Shown here piece by piece: positions 13,005 to 25,274 of a stretch of 64,000 nucleotides of DNA. The translations under genes and the position numbers were made by a program. Numbering within the stretch: the first letter of the stretch is position 1; every line of letters starts with the position of its first letter. Below the pieces are notes generated by a model, which saw only the letters and a list, made by a program, of their open reading frames with translations, had not been told where the DNA came from and did no database searches. The stretch lies in assembly GCA_023853785.1 (NCBI GenBank), contig JAJIRX010000557.1, positions 1,031,396 to 1,095,395 on the forward strand. The letters run 5' to 3'. The DNA is from Psilocybe azurescens. Lineage: Eukaryota; Basidiomycota; Agaricomycetes; Agaricales; Agrocybaceae.

Positions 13005-13330
13005 GGCATCATTGGTGTGCGCTACGTCTTTCAGGCTCTTTGTCCCATAGTGAATAAACAGTACTGAAAATGGATTTTTCAGCACACGTCAAAAGATACC
13101 TTCCTGGACCAGAAGGATCAAGACACCGATCGATCCTTATAGGGAAGCTCCCTGAGATGATAGAGGACGACCAGCTAGATACATATGATAGAAAGGACAG
13201 ATATAGTGTAGCATTCCATATGGAAGAGGCACATTCAGTAGTTCAAAGGAATTACTGAACCCATATGGAATTGTCACACTGTAAATGTACTTTGTATGAT
13301 ATACTGTACTACAGTGTAATAACAGTATGT
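13005..13330 (+). repeat. Repeated gene-end fragment, copy 1
   Basis: About 320 bp that recurs at 16962-17290 in the same orientation, roughly 90% alike by eye. Both copies have an open stretch reading like the last exon of a protein: HVKRYLPGPEG, then a Pro/Asp-rich link, then MIEDDQL, RKDRYSVAF, MEEAHSVVQRNY and a stop. Copy 1 has a stop/frame break in the middle (near 13150). I do not recognise the family. The two copies bracket the first helicase copy. Confidence 0.6.
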
Positions 13331-13756
13331 GCCGGTATGAACGGATGTGAGATGATACTGCTAACAATGGGTGGTCAGTCCGACCATTTCGACAATACTA
13401 TATTGGAAGATTACTGAAGCATGTCAACCGGCCGAAAAGCTGATGGGCTGATAAGTGTAGATGTATTCATGTCTATGCATATATTCTGATCTCGATTTTT
13501 CCGACAGTCCATATAGCTAACAAGGGTCTCAGTAGTAAAATGTGGTATGTGGTTTGAGCTTTATTAAAAATATATCTCACAATCTATTTAACCACTGCTT
13601 ATAAGTTGAGCTCTGACATAGAATTTGGCTATCGCAATGATTTTTCGAGCCTAAATCCTACTATGTCTCAAGGTACTCGAAATGAAATAAAGGTACTAAA
13701 ATTAGATGGCTCACGGAAAATAGGTCGGCTCGCAGACATCACGCCATACGATGAGG

Positions 13757-16700
13757 CGTGGTCGAGCGCCTCTTTCATCGATCCGCCTGGTTCTCTCCCA
13801 TACACCGTGCGCCGTTGTACTCGTATACCGCATCTCTTTCTTCTCTTAGAACTTGCTAAGGTCCATGGAAAACCCCTCATTCCTCATAACGCAGAATATC
13901 TTTCGTCTGCGCTACCCGCCCATCGTAGCTCAGTGTTGCCACGAGCACGATCTCCCAAAACATCTTGACCTCTTCTTGGAGTCAATTGAAGACGGCACCA
14001 TCGGTCTTGCTTCCATATATGGCTCCAAAGGCCGAATGACAACATTAGTCCTCTCTTCGCTCACTCAAGCTCTCGTCGTGACACTCTTTTATCAAGGCAA
14101 AAAATCGAAAGGGAACAAAAGACGATCTCTCCGCTGCATGATCTACTATGCAACCCAAACATCATGAAGTCCGCCTTTCACATGGACAAATTATCAGGTG
14201 CACTATTCTTCGACCATGAAATGCGCATTTCAAGTGGAAAGGATCTTCTATCACTGTCTACTAAGGAAAGCCGGGACTCTCTGGCTGCATTTATGGCGGT
14301 TCTAGGCGATGAGAGTATTGTATTCAAGAAAGCTGTGACGGACATATTTCTCAGAAAAGGATCTCATCAAGAAAAGTCCAAGATGGTTGCCCTTCAAGCT
14401 TGGGTCGCCTGTTCTGCCTCGCTCCGTCCTGCCATGCTTCCACGCTTGAAGAAAATGCCTTCAATTGACACCGTGGCTATCGAAAAACAGGTAATATCTC
14501 TGTACAATGATCATCCGTCCGTTCTTTTTGATTTTTGACCGTATCTATCTCCCAGATTCTCTCTGTCATCTCAAAGACTATCCGTATTATGGACAGGCTC
14601 ATAGCCCACAAACCTATCCGAAACAAACATAATGTTGAAGCTACATCTGTGAACAATTCTATCATTTCGAACAGATACCAGACCAAAATCAGTCGTCTGA
14701 CTGGGACTCAGGTATATTCCCTATTATATTTAGTGCCTTTCCACCACAGTGCTCGTATTTCATTATTGACTTCATTTGCTGTAGCAACTGTGCATCACAT
14801 TTTCAAGAAATGGGAAGACAGAAAAATTGCGGACTTCAACAGGAGTACACATAACTGGGCGTCAAACAAAGATCAATATTGGTGGAAAGCGTGTACCTTT
14901 CGAGTCAATCAAATCTGCAGAGACAGTTGGAAGGGAGGAACCCAACGCTGCCGAGGCTTCAAGGTCCGATATAATGCTTTTGGCACTCCAACAGCGCATT
15001 TCGTTGGCGAAAAATCCTTTCGTCAGCTCCATCTGGGATCTCTCCAATACGACCTGGACAGCGAATTCTAAAGCATCGTCATCCCCGGCCATCTTTTTCC
15101 CATCAAAGAGAAAGCTGAATGAATCACAGTCCGTGGCGGTCAGTTCCATACTCTCCAACACGGACGCCAACCGTGTTGTTCTTATCCATGGACCACCTGG
15201 AACAGGCAAGACGACTGTCATCGCCGCCACTGTGACAAGCACTATGGCATCGTCTGACAGCGAACGGACGCTCTGGCTCGTTGCGCATTCAAATGTGGCC
15301 GTCAAAAATATTGCGGAGAAACTAGCAACCGAAGACTTTTGGGCTTTTAAGATCATCGTATCCAAAGATTTTCATTTTGACTGGTCAGTAATTGATAAAT
15401 CCATAAATTCTTTGTCTACAGCGTGTTTAATATTTTCTTATTTCAGGCATGAGCATTTATATGAGAAAATTGAGGAGAATGTAATCAGATCAGACAGTTT
15501 GAGTGAGGACACCGTCGGTGCCTCAAGACAACTGCTGGGTTCGCGAGTCATATTGTGTACCCTCGGCATGCTTTCGAACCCGAGTTTAACTACTATCACT
15601 CGCCTAGTTCCACTCCAAACGGTGATCTTCGATGAAGCGAGCCAAATCGAGATCGGGGACTACTTCCCAGTTCTCGTCAAGTTCAAGTCTACTTTGCGGA
15701 AGCTGGTCTTCATCGGCGATGACAAACAACGTAAATAAATTCCTCTTTTCGTAGAGTTTCCTATACTTATTCCGACTCAACACATAATAATAGTGGCACC
15801 CTATGGCACGAGTAACATTCCCGACTTGGAGAGCATCTTCGAGAAGTCTCATCTCCGGGAACGAGCCGTGTTTCTTGACACACAATGTACGAACGCAATC
15901 TTTGGTGCTATGATCTTCTTACTGTTTCACTGATATAGAAAATGAAATTTACAGATAGGATGCCCATTCCCATCGGGGAATTCATATCCAAGAACGTATA
16001 TTCGGGCAAGCTTAAAAGCCACCATAAAATCGTCAATCCTTCCTGCTGCCGATTCGTCGACGTCAGCGACGGAGTGGAGACATCTAATGAGCACAGCTGG
16101 ACAGTGAGTGTTTCTCTATTATTTTTAATGACCAGATGATAATTCGAGCGTGATTCGACTGCAGAATGAACAAGAAGTCAAAGTTGTACTTGAGATCGCA
16201 CGACAACTCGTGGGATGTGGAAAATCTTTTCGAATCATCACACCTTATGACGCCCAACGGTCATTATTGGAGGATAGTCTCAAGAGCGCCAAACTTCCAT
16301 GGGAGAACAAATGTTTCAATATTGACTCTTTCCAGGGTATTGAGGACCTTTCTCTTCTTTGTCCATTATTTCTTCAACTTACCGACTTCCTTGGATTTGT
16401 AGGGAACGAAGATGATTATATTATTGTCTCTCTCGTTCGTACGGCCAGGCTTGGATTTCTGATTGACACTAGGCGCATCAATGTCATGCTGACGCGGTGC
16501 AAGATGGGCATGATTATTTGTACCAAACGCGATTTCGTCGAAGGTACTGCAGCAAAGACGCTCGCAGGCAAACTCCAGAAATCACTGGGTGGATCAACTT
16601 GGGTAAATGGAAAAAATGTGCTCCACAAACATACCAAAACCTTTGTTTGATATGGTCAGCGTAGCGCATAGACAGGATTTACCTATGGTTTCCATCGACT

Positions 16701-16930
16701 TGACATCTAGTATCTAACGCTTGGGTATAAAAAGGAGGTGCTACGTCGAAATGTGCGATATATATATATATATATCAATACTTATCTATTCTTGTAATTT
16801 ATGGAGCCCCGTTGTCTATCTCTTTTATCTCTTCATACAAAATAAGGGTACGGAACCAGAGTCACTTCCTCTCGGCCACGACGCGCGAGCTGCGGAGCGT
16901 CACTGGGATATCTTGAAACCGGTCTTTTAA
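13757..16930 (+). repeat. Tandem duplication, unit A (helicase)
   Basis: This stretch matches 18618-21815 over its whole length at a nearly constant offset of 4,884-4,885 bp. Introns, flanks and a 3' TA-repeat are all shared, and only scattered substitutions and small indels separate the copies (about 97% alike by eye). The 3' homology stops near 16930, where unit A joins the second copy of the repeated gene end. Unit B instead runs on towards the integrase relic. Confidence 0.85.
13853..16650 (+). CDS. UPF1-like SF1 helicase, tandem copy A
   Basis: An ATP-driven nucleic-acid helicase of superfamily 1 (UPF1/SEN1-like core). Motifs in order: I GPPGTGKTT, Ia WLVAHSNVAV, II FDEASQIE, III IGDDKQLAPYG, IV QYRMPIPIGEFIS, V DSFQGNEDDYIIV, VI NVMLTRCKMGMII, all with expected key residues. 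Several motifs (III, IV, V) only appear after splicing. Exons that I can place: 14556-14711, 14785-15383, 15447-15730, 15794-15886, 15955-16103, 16165-16336, 16403-16650, plus an upstream exon ending at 14490. The N-terminal part (from about 13853) has no domain I can name and one A-run frame break near 14110. The 5' end is uncertain: homology between the copies starts near 13757 but no convincing first ATG is visible. The presence of two fresh copies beside mobile sequence suggests an expanding accessory gene rather than housekeeping UPF1 itself. Confidence 0.8.
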
Positions 16931-16961
16931 TGCAGCCTTTCTGGCCCAGCGATCAAATCCT

Positions 16962-17290
16962 ATGGCATCATTAGTGAGCGCTACGTCTTTCAGACTCTTT
17001 CTCTCATCAATAAAATAGTACTGAAAATGTATTTTTCAGCACACGTCAAAAGATACCTTCCTGGACCAGAAGGATCAACCGACACAGACACCAATCGATC
17101 CTTACAGGGCAACCCCCGAGATGATAGAGGACGACCAGCTAGGTACATATAATAGAAAGGACAGATACAGTGTAGCATTCCAGATGGAAGAGGCACATTC
17201 AGTAGTTCAAAGGAACTATTGAGCCCATATGGAACGTTACACTGTAAATGTACTTTGTATGACGTACTGTACTACAGCGTAACAACAGTA
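16962..17290 (+). repeat. Repeated gene-end fragment, copy 2
   Basis: Second copy of the fragment at 13005-13330. Here the frame is cleaner at its 3' end: TPIDPYRATPEMIEDDQL then RKDRYSVAFQMEEAHSVV and a stop near 17222. Upstream of it the frame must shift once. It may be the remains of a gene whose body was lost when the helicase segment was duplicated. Confidence 0.55.
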
Positions 17291-17647
17291 TGTGATGTGC
17301 CTACGGATTACAAAAATATAAAGTCTGTTTTCTACTGCGCCCCCAAACCGCGTCAAAAATTTGTTATGTAATCTTAAATCTTTGGACTTTCCAGAGGCGT
17401 TTTTCTCAAGAAGAGGCAAAATTAGAGGACAAACCTCTTGACAGATAATCAGCAGGGTCGTCAGGACCTCTTGGCCAACACCTTCAATGACCACATGGAC
17501 GGCTTTCGGGCTCTACACCGCCTTGAATCAGCAAGAATGAAATAGCTAAAGCCCTTTCCGCAGCTTATGAGTCTCAGATCTGTACCTGGCTACCTCAAAG
17601 ATCCCAACTCATTTGCGGCCGAGATGTCAAGCAAAGGATCACTTTCC

Positions 17648-18210
17648 AGCTAACTGCAAAATGGTAGGCCGTTTCCATTTTTTTGATGTCCGCCTCTGCT
17701 TGGCAAGAGCCTTGTCCAAACAGCCAGATTTGGTAACGAGTACCGATCCGCGCCCATGACTAAGTAGAATCTACTGCAGATGTCGATGGTGACGCTTTAC
17801 ATTAATCCTACGCCGAAATCAACAGTTTTAAGCTCTTTTTGTTGATTTTATTGTGCTTATTATCCTCCTCACTGAAACTTAAAGGCTGGAACATCGACCC
17901 TGAGCCCATGATGGTACATATATGAGGCTGAGTGCAGTGGTGCTCGGAGATTCCTCTGACAAACATTATTATAACGAGCCTCTTCTGCACCTCTGATATG
18001 TACCGAAAGTTAGACATGATTTAGTGGTAATGTAGTAGTAGCTTTCAAAAGAGTACAAGAACTAGGACTGCGAGTCCACGTTCACTCGACGAGGCGGCGG
18101 TGATCATGACTCAGATGCGCCACGTCCAAATCCGGTTGTTTTGACAAGGCTCTTGCCAAGCAGGGGCGGACATCAAAAAATGGAAACGGCCTACCATTTT
18201 GCAGTTAGCT
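17648..18210. mobile_element. MITE-like element with ~69 bp terminal inverted repeats
   Basis: The 69 bp at 17648-17716 (starting AGCTAACTGCAAAATGGTAG) match the reverse complement of 18143-18210 almost perfectly. The 430 bp between have no coding capacity. No clear target-site duplication is visible, so it could also be a remnant or a hairpin-type repeat. It sits between the two helicase copies. Confidence 0.6.
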
Positions 18211-18617
18211 GTCAAGAACGGATAGTCCAATGTGTACCGCCGCTTGGCACCTGTGCAATCGATTATTTGGCCTTCGCCTCAAGGTCGCTTTACTTCTGAC
18301 ACCATCACTAACCTGCAACCCAACACATGCAGCCGTCACGCACATCACTTTAATGTGCGTACTCTATAGGACTTTTTACCGTACAATATGTGCAGTGAGC
18401 GCAACATTTTGATATGTAGGTCATTCCAAAGACCTTGCCCAGTCTATTCATCGTCTATGATGTCCTAAAATTTGCCAACGGCGGATACTCGATTGACGAC
18501 GGTGGGCGCTTCAAACAAGGTTTGACTGCCCATGCACAAGAAGCTCTTATCACCCATCTATTACTGCTTCAACATTCGGAAATGAAAGCTTCTACTGCTC
18601 TTCTGTGTAACGATAAG

Positions 18618-21600
18618 GCGTGCTCAAGAGCCTCTTCCTTCGATCCGCCTCGTTGTCTCCCGCGCATGAAGAGGTATACATACACGGTGTGCCGTTGTAC
18701 TCGTATGTTGCATCCACCTTTCTTCACTTAGAATTTGCTGAGGTTCATGGAAAACCCCTCATTCCTCATAACGCAGAATATCTTTCGTCTGCGCTACCCG
18801 CCCATCGTAGCTCAGTGTTGCCATGAGCGCAATCTCCCAGAACATCTTGACCTCTTCATGCAGTCAATTGAAGACGGCACCATCGGTCTTGCTTCCATAT
18901 ATGGCTCCAAAGGCCGAATGACAACATTGGTCCTCTCTTCGCTCACTCAAGCTCTCGTCGTGACACTCTTTTCTCAAGGCGAAAAAAATCGAAAGAGAAC
19001 AAAAAGACGACCTCTCCGCTGCATGATCTACTATGCAACCCAAACATCATGAAGTCCGCCTTTCACATGGACAAATTATCAGGTGCACTATTCTTCGACC
19101 ATGAAATGCGTATTTCAAGTGGAAAGGATCTTCTATCACTGTCTACTAAGGAAAGCCGGGACTCTCTGGCTGCATTTATGGCGGTTCTAGGCGATGAGAG
19201 TATTGTATTCAAGAAAGCTGTGACGGACATATTTCTCAAAGAAGGATCTCATCAAGAAAAGTCCAAGATGGTTGCCCTTCAAGCTTGGGTCGCCTGCTCT
19301 GCCTCGCTCCGTCCTGCCATGCTTCCACGCTTGAAGAAAACGGCTTCAATTGACACCGTGGCTATCGAAAAACAGGTAATATCTCTGTACAACGATTATC
19401 TATCCATTCTTTTTGACTTTTGACCGTATCTACCCCCAGATTCTCATTGTCATCTCAAAGACTATCCGTGTCATGGACAGGCTCATAGCCCTCAAACCTA
19501 TCCGAAACAAACATAATGTTGAAGCTACATCTGTGAACAATTCTATCATTTCGAATAGATACCAGACCAAAATCAGTCGTCTGACTGGGACTCAGGTATA
19601 TTCCCTATTATATTTAGTGCCTTTCCACCACAGTGCTCGTATTTCATTATTGACTTCATTTGCTGTAGCAACTGTGCATCACATTTTCAAGAAATGGGAA
19701 GACAGAAAAATTGCGGACTTCAACAGGAGTACACATAACTGGGCGTCAGACAAAGATCAATATTGGCGGAAAGCATGTACTTCTCGAGTCAATCAAATCT
19801 GCAGAGACAGTTGGAAGGGAGGAACCCAACGCTGCCGAGGCTTCAAGGTCCGATATAATGCTTTTGGCACTCCAACAGCGCATTTCGTTGGCGAAAAATC
19901 CTTTCGTCAGCTCCATCTGGGGACTCTCCAATACGGCCTGGACAGCGAATTCTAAAGCACCGTCATCCCCGGCCATCTTTTTCCCGTCAAAGAGAAAGTT
20001 GAATGAATCGCAGTCCGTGGCGGTCAGTTCCATACTCTCCAACTCGGATGCCGATCGTGTTGTTCTTATCCATGGACCACCTGGAACAGGCAAGACGACT
20101 GTCATCGCCGCCACTGTGACAAGCACTATGGCATCGTCTGACAGCGAACGGACGCTCTGGCTCGTTGCGCATTCAAATGTGGCCGTCAAAAATATTGCGG
20201 AGAAACTGGCAACCGTAGACTTTTGGGCTTTTAAGATCATCGTATCCAAAGATTTTCATTTTGACTGGTCAGTAATTGATAAATCCATAAATTCTTTGTC
20301 TACAGCGTGTTTAATATTTTCTTATTTCAGGCATGAGCATTTATATGAGAAAATTAAGGGGAATGTAATCAGATCAGACAGTTTGAGTGAGGACACCGTC
20401 GGTGCCTCAAGACAACTGCTGGGTTCGCGAGTCATATTGTGTACCCTCGGCATGCTTTCGAACCCGAAGTTAGCTACTATCACTCACCTAGTTCCACTCC
20501 AAACGGTGATCTTCGATGAAGCGAGCCAAATCGAGATCGGGGACTACTTCCCAGTTCTCGTCAAGTTCAAGACTACTTTGCGGAAGCTGGTCTTCATCGG
20601 CGATGACAAACAACGTAAATAAACTCCTCTTTTCGTAGATTTTCCTGTAATCATTCCGACTCAACACATAATAATAGTGGCACCCTATGGCACGAGTAAC
20701 ATACCCGACTTGGAGAGCATCTTCGAGAAGTCTCATCTCCGGGAACGAGCCGTGTTTCTTGACACACAATGTACGAACGCAGTTTTTGGTGCTATGCTCT
20801 TCTTACTGTTTCACTGACATAGAAATTGAAATTTACAGATAGGATGCCCATTCCCATCGGGGAATTCATATCCAAGAACGTATATTCGGGCAAGCTTAAA
20901 AGCGACCACAAAATCGTCAATCCTTCTTGCTGCCGATTCGTCGACGTCAGCGATGGAGTGGAGACATCTAAAGGGCACAGCTGGACAGTGAGTGTTTCTC
21001 TATTATTTTTTAATGACCAGGTAATAATTCGAGCGTGATTCGACTGCAGAATGAACAAGAAGTCAAAGTTGTACTTGAGATCGCACGACAACTCGTGGGA
21101 TGTGGAAAATCTTTTCGAATCATCACACCTTATGACGCCCAACGGTCATTATTGGAGGATAGTCTCAAGAGCGCCAAACTTCCATGGGAGAACAAATGTT
21201 TCAATATTGACTCTTTCCAGGGTATTGAGGACCTTTCTCTTCTTTGTCCATTATTTCTTCAACTTACTGACTTCCTTGAATTTGTAGGGAACGAAGATGA
21301 TTATATTATTGTCTCTCTCGTTCGTACGGCCAAGCTTGGATTTCTGATCGACACGAGGCGCGTCAATGTCATGCTGACGCGGTGCAAGATGGGCATGATT
21401 ATTTGTACCAAACGCGATTTCGTCGAAGGTGCTGCAGCAAAGACGCTCGCAGGCAAACTCCAGAAATCACTGGGTGGATCAACTTGGGTAAATGGAAAAA
21501 ATGTGCTCCACAAACATACCAAAACCTTTGTTTGATATGGTCAGTGTAGCGCATAGACAGGATTTACCTATGGTTTCCATCGACTTGACATCTAGTATCT

Positions 21601-21815
21601 AACGCTTGGGTATAAAAAAGGAGGTGCTACGTCGAAGTGTGCGATATATATATCAATACTTATCTATTCTTGCAATTTATGGAGCCCCATTGTCTATCTC
21701 TTTTATCTCTTCATACAAAATAAGGTTACGGAACCAGAGTCACTTCCTCTCAGCCACGATGCGTGAGCTACGGAGCGTCACTGGGATATCTTGAAACCGG
21801 TCTTGGAATGCAGCC
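18618..21815 (+). repeat. Tandem duplication, unit B (helicase)
   Basis: Second unit of the duplication described for 13757-16930, same orientation, 4,884-4,885 bp downstream. One visible difference is a shorter TA microsatellite in the 3' flank (about 21643 here against about 16758 in unit A). Confidence 0.85.
18735..21535 (+). CDS. UPF1-like SF1 helicase, tandem copy B
   Basis: Near-identical partner of the gene at 13853-16650, with all helicase motifs kept: GPPGTGKTT, FDEASQIE, IGDDKQLAPYG across the intron at 20616, QYRMPIP, DSFQGNEDDY, NVMLTRC. Exon-intron layout is the same, shifted by about 4,885 bp; the last exon ends at 21535. As in copy A, the N-terminal part has a frame break in an A-run, but at a different place (near 18980). 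That argues for independent homopolymer errors rather than an inherited lesion. Upstream, 18435-18731 holds an open frame (VYDVLKFANGGYSIDDGG, then AQEALITHLLLLQHSE) that looks protein-like and may be an extra 5' exon present only near this copy. Its function is unknown to me. Confidence 0.8.
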
Positions 21816-21959
21816 TTTTCTGTCTCAGTAAAAGGGCGTACTGGCTCATCAACGTCTTCACTGTTCAACTTTTCTGGCCAATTGTCCTGCCGGTATCCGC
21901 CCTCTAAAACAGAGCCATAAAGGTGGACCGGATCTCGGACAGGTTCGAATTGATGCGGT

Positions 21960-23094
21960 GCGAGGGGATTCCTTCCTTCTCTCTGGATATGTTGAGTCCG
22001 CAGCGTTCAATTGAACTTTTGTTTCTTTCCCCTGGGATGGACAGCTTGTGATAGTTCCATCCACTGGTCCATTTCATGATGTCCTGGTTCAGAGAGGTGA
22101 GGAATAGGAAACGTAGAAGCCAAATGTGTTCTAGCAGCCTTGGATTGAGATCTGCGTCATGTTCGAGATCTTCGAAGAATCGCTTCCATTTTCCCCCAGC
22201 GCCAGACGTAAAATCGACTCATAGGCAACCGATACGATTCCGTCTATTATGATTGCCCTTAGCTTTGTTCTTTTCAGTTAGTTAACATGTAAGCGACGAG
22301 ATACGGAACTAAATACCCACTCCAGAGGTATGATCCATGGCCCCTACCTCTGTCTTCCATATACTCTATGACAAGTATATTTTCGCCGCTGTAGTTCCCG
22401 CGCACTCTGCGTGGAACTCCGTGGGTTTCAATCAACTCTTCAAAGAAACCGAGGGCAGTCTTTGCGTGGTTATTGTCGTGAGCTCGAATGCCGGGCACAA
22501 AGCGCGTGAAGCCCTCAATAAATCCAGCACGACAATGTTGTAGCGGATTAAACCTATGAGAATCAAGCGTTAGATTCAGGTGCTAAAATTAAAGAAGCAT
22601 ATGAACGTGTACCGCGATGCCCACCATGATGATTGATAGAGTTATAACAACGGTCATCATAGAAAGGAAGCTGAAGGAAGTGTGTTACTCCAAGAGGAAG
22701 TGTCGAAAGGTCTTGAAGTTTTGTCCGATTCAAACTCACTATCATGAGAGTGACCCTATTGTACTTGGTGATATATTTCTCGTCAGATAATAAATCATCG
22801 CGCTACGCAAGACATAACGACTGAGATAGCATGAGATAACCATTCCGAGAGCAAGCAATTCACTCACCGGCTCCAATGTACCAGAAAGTCATAACACTCT
22901 CGTTTCCTATCTTCAAATCGGGGTACGTCACTCACTTTGGGGTGAGATACACGAGCATGGAGATCGTTGTAGTCAGCTTCGAATGCTGTAGCTGCACAAG
23001 GTCGGAGCCTCTCTTCCAACAGGGCGAAGTCAGCCCGTACAGTTAGGAACACTGTAGCTTGAGTTGCATCGACCTCACCGGCCTGAAGATGCAT
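21960..23094 (-). pseudogene. DDE integrase-type relic of an agaricomycete family
   Basis: Minus-strand remains of a widespread agaricomycete protein with an integrase-like core. Recognisable blocks in order: an N-terminal segment (23094-22864), then YNSINHHGGHRGTR, FIEGFTRFVPGIRAHDNN, LIETHGVPRRVRGNYSGEN, YMED, GSYLW, and further down KWKRFFEDLEHDADLN and HIWLLRFLFL. The family normally has RGD in the central block, where the Asp is the presumed catalytic residue; here it is RGN. Several frame breaks and stops are needed to join the blocks. I read it as an inactive copy. Exon borders are not resolved. Confidence 0.65.
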
Positions 23095-23619
23095 TGCGAA
23101 TACAATTTTTTCGCAATCTTTGAAAAGCGACTGGCGTATTTATAAGAAGATCTACACGACGGCGCTTCTCGAGGGGACAATCAATATAAAATGAAATTTT
23201 TGATGTTCAACAGGTAAAATGAACTCACGTCTAACATGTCTCTGGGAATACTAATCATGTTATATGCTTATACTTGAGCCATGAAGAGAGCTATCCTGAG
23301 TTCTTGGTCTACATAGAATAAATGCAGCCATGATAGTTCCAAGATGATTCTGGTCAGGGGCAGTTTCATATTATCGTGATCGCATGGACATCACATAATA
23401 TCGATGTCTGCCTAGGAGAGACTAAGGGGCAGTTGCCTTGAAGGAGAATGTATTTTGTCACGTGACAGAGACTTCGGCGCCAAAGCTTCCGATACTCATA
23501 CCTACTTTTACTCTTTCACATTCACAACCTTCAGTTATCCTTTGACCGACCTTTAAGGTCCTCATTACCGCGTTATTTACCCCACACATACAATTTATAC
23601 GACACTAGAGGGCTGAAAC
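23095..23619. other. Intergenic, spt3 upstream region
   Basis: About 525 bp between the integrase relic and spt3. No coding signature; the last 150 bp are the likely spt3 promoter. Confidence 0.4.
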
Positions 23620-24933
23620 ATGACCACGGCTCGGCGAACCGGTGCCATGGGGGAAGGGCAGACCAGTCGGGACTACAAATACACACAGGAGATATCCCAG
23701 ATGGTGAGCCTTAAACCTCCATAGTTTTGGTTCCCTTTTTCTGACCCTGACGTATATACGGATTTTGAAGATGTTTGTCTTTGGAGAAGTCCAGGATCCT
23801 AATATGGAGACTGTCAATCTAGTGGAAGATATCGTGCGCAGTCAGCTCATCGAATTAGTGTGTCCTGAGCCCCCTTGCAGCACCTTCTTCTTCGCTCATC
23901 ATCTTCCTTCTTTTAAATGCTATTTAGATTGTCCAAGCCAGGGCACTCGCTACGCGCCGTGGTGCCCGATATCTGTCCGCAGAGGATCTTATATTTCTGA
24001 TTCGCCACGACCGGGGGAAGGTCAATCGACTACGAACCTATCTTTCATGGAAGGACGTCAGGAAACACGCGAAGAACTCGGAAGGAGACGCTGGCGGAGG
24101 AGTAGAAGTCGAGACATTGGAAGACGGGCCAGATGGTCAGTCGCGTTTGCCATCGTCATTTTTGTTTTCCATGTCTGAATGAATGCTTATTCGAATGAAA
24201 ACCATGCAGATAAACTGACTGCAAAGGCGCAGAAGATCACTATCAAATTACCATGGGAGATCACAACCATGTATTCGGAGGTCCTGAAGCAGAGCGGGCA
24301 CCAATCGGATGATGAAGAAGACGAGGATGATATCGAGGCTCATGAAGCCTCAATCCAGCGCCTGAAAGTGAGCCTGGTCATTAACCAAACGTATTGCCAC
24401 GAGCTAACCATTCGACCAGGAAGCCGACGATGCCACAAGACAAATGACAAGAGAAGAATATCAACACTACTCCGACTGTCGACAAGCATCATTTACATAC
24501 AGGAAAGGTGAGTTACCAGGTACCCTAGCAAAAACTATCAAAACTCATCATCACCACCGCGTTTCTCGTCCAGCCAAACGCTTTCGCGAGTTCCTCAATC
24601 TGCCAGCACAGCTCGACCTGAAGGCGAACGACGACACAGTCGACATCGTCGGCTTCCTCGCCTTCGAGATGGTCCGCTCTCTCACTCTCGCAGGACTCGC
24701 CGTCAAAAAGTCCTTAGAAGACTCCTTCCTGCGGGACGACTACACCTCGCCCGTGATGGGCAAGCGCAAAGCCGGTGCCGCAGGCGGGTCTGCTGAGAAG
24801 CGGCGCCGCGAGGGGTCGCCGGACGACGACGCGGAGTACACGCTGCCCGTCAACTCGCTGTTCCTCCCGCCCCCGGAGGCGAGGGACGGCGCTGAGGCAG
24901 GAGCATATACAGGATGCGTTTGCGAGGATGTAG
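23620..24933 (+). CDS. spt3: Spt3, histone-fold subunit of the SAGA complex
   Basis: Spt3 helps SAGA load TBP at promoters. Exons: 23620-23703, 23771-23857, 23928-24135, 24210-24367, 24420-24507, 24573-24933. The N-terminal histone fold is unmistakable: YTQEISQMMFVFGEVQDP, LVEDIVRSQLIELIVQARAL, YLSAEDLIFLIRHDRGKVNR, YLSWKDVRKHAK. A Spt3 C-terminal region follows (KITIKLPWE, REEYQHYSDCRQASFTYRK, KRFREFLNL, DIVGFLAFEMVRSLTLAGL), then a basic linker and an acidic stretch. A one-base frame break near 24885 hides the natural end; in the corrected frame the protein ends LRQEHIQDAFARM with TAG at 24931-24933. Only that last break is odd; splice phases all fit. Confidence 0.92.
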
Positions 24934-25274
24934 GGCGAGTGGTCGCATCACCGCTCGGCTGGGATGCACAACTGGCGTGGAGGTCTTGTACGGACAAGAA
25001 TCAGTCTTATCTAGTCGTCGTCTCTCACCTTCCTGGTTCTCATTCCGTTGTACCTTGGCTGCTGCTATCTTGTTTGTTGTGTTGTAGAGTATTTACATCT
25101 TATTTTTATGCCTTTCTTTTTGTAATAGTACCCAGTTTTATACCCCATGCTATCTCTATTGCACGAAACGAAAATATGTACACTATTGTTACAGATTCAA
25201 TACCAAAAATTGCTTTTACACAAACAATCCAGTTGTTTTTCCGGTCCAAGACCCAGAACCAAAAAAAAGACGAA
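24934..25274. other. Intergenic between convergent spt3 and ddi1
   Basis: About 340 bp, T-rich, holding the two 3' UTRs. No other gene seen. Confidence 0.45.

Noticed and set aside
14862..15365. Minus-strand open frame of 167 codons over helicase copy A (and its twin at 19746-20249)
   Set aside because: It is antisense to conserved helicase motifs; conservation is explained by the plus strand.
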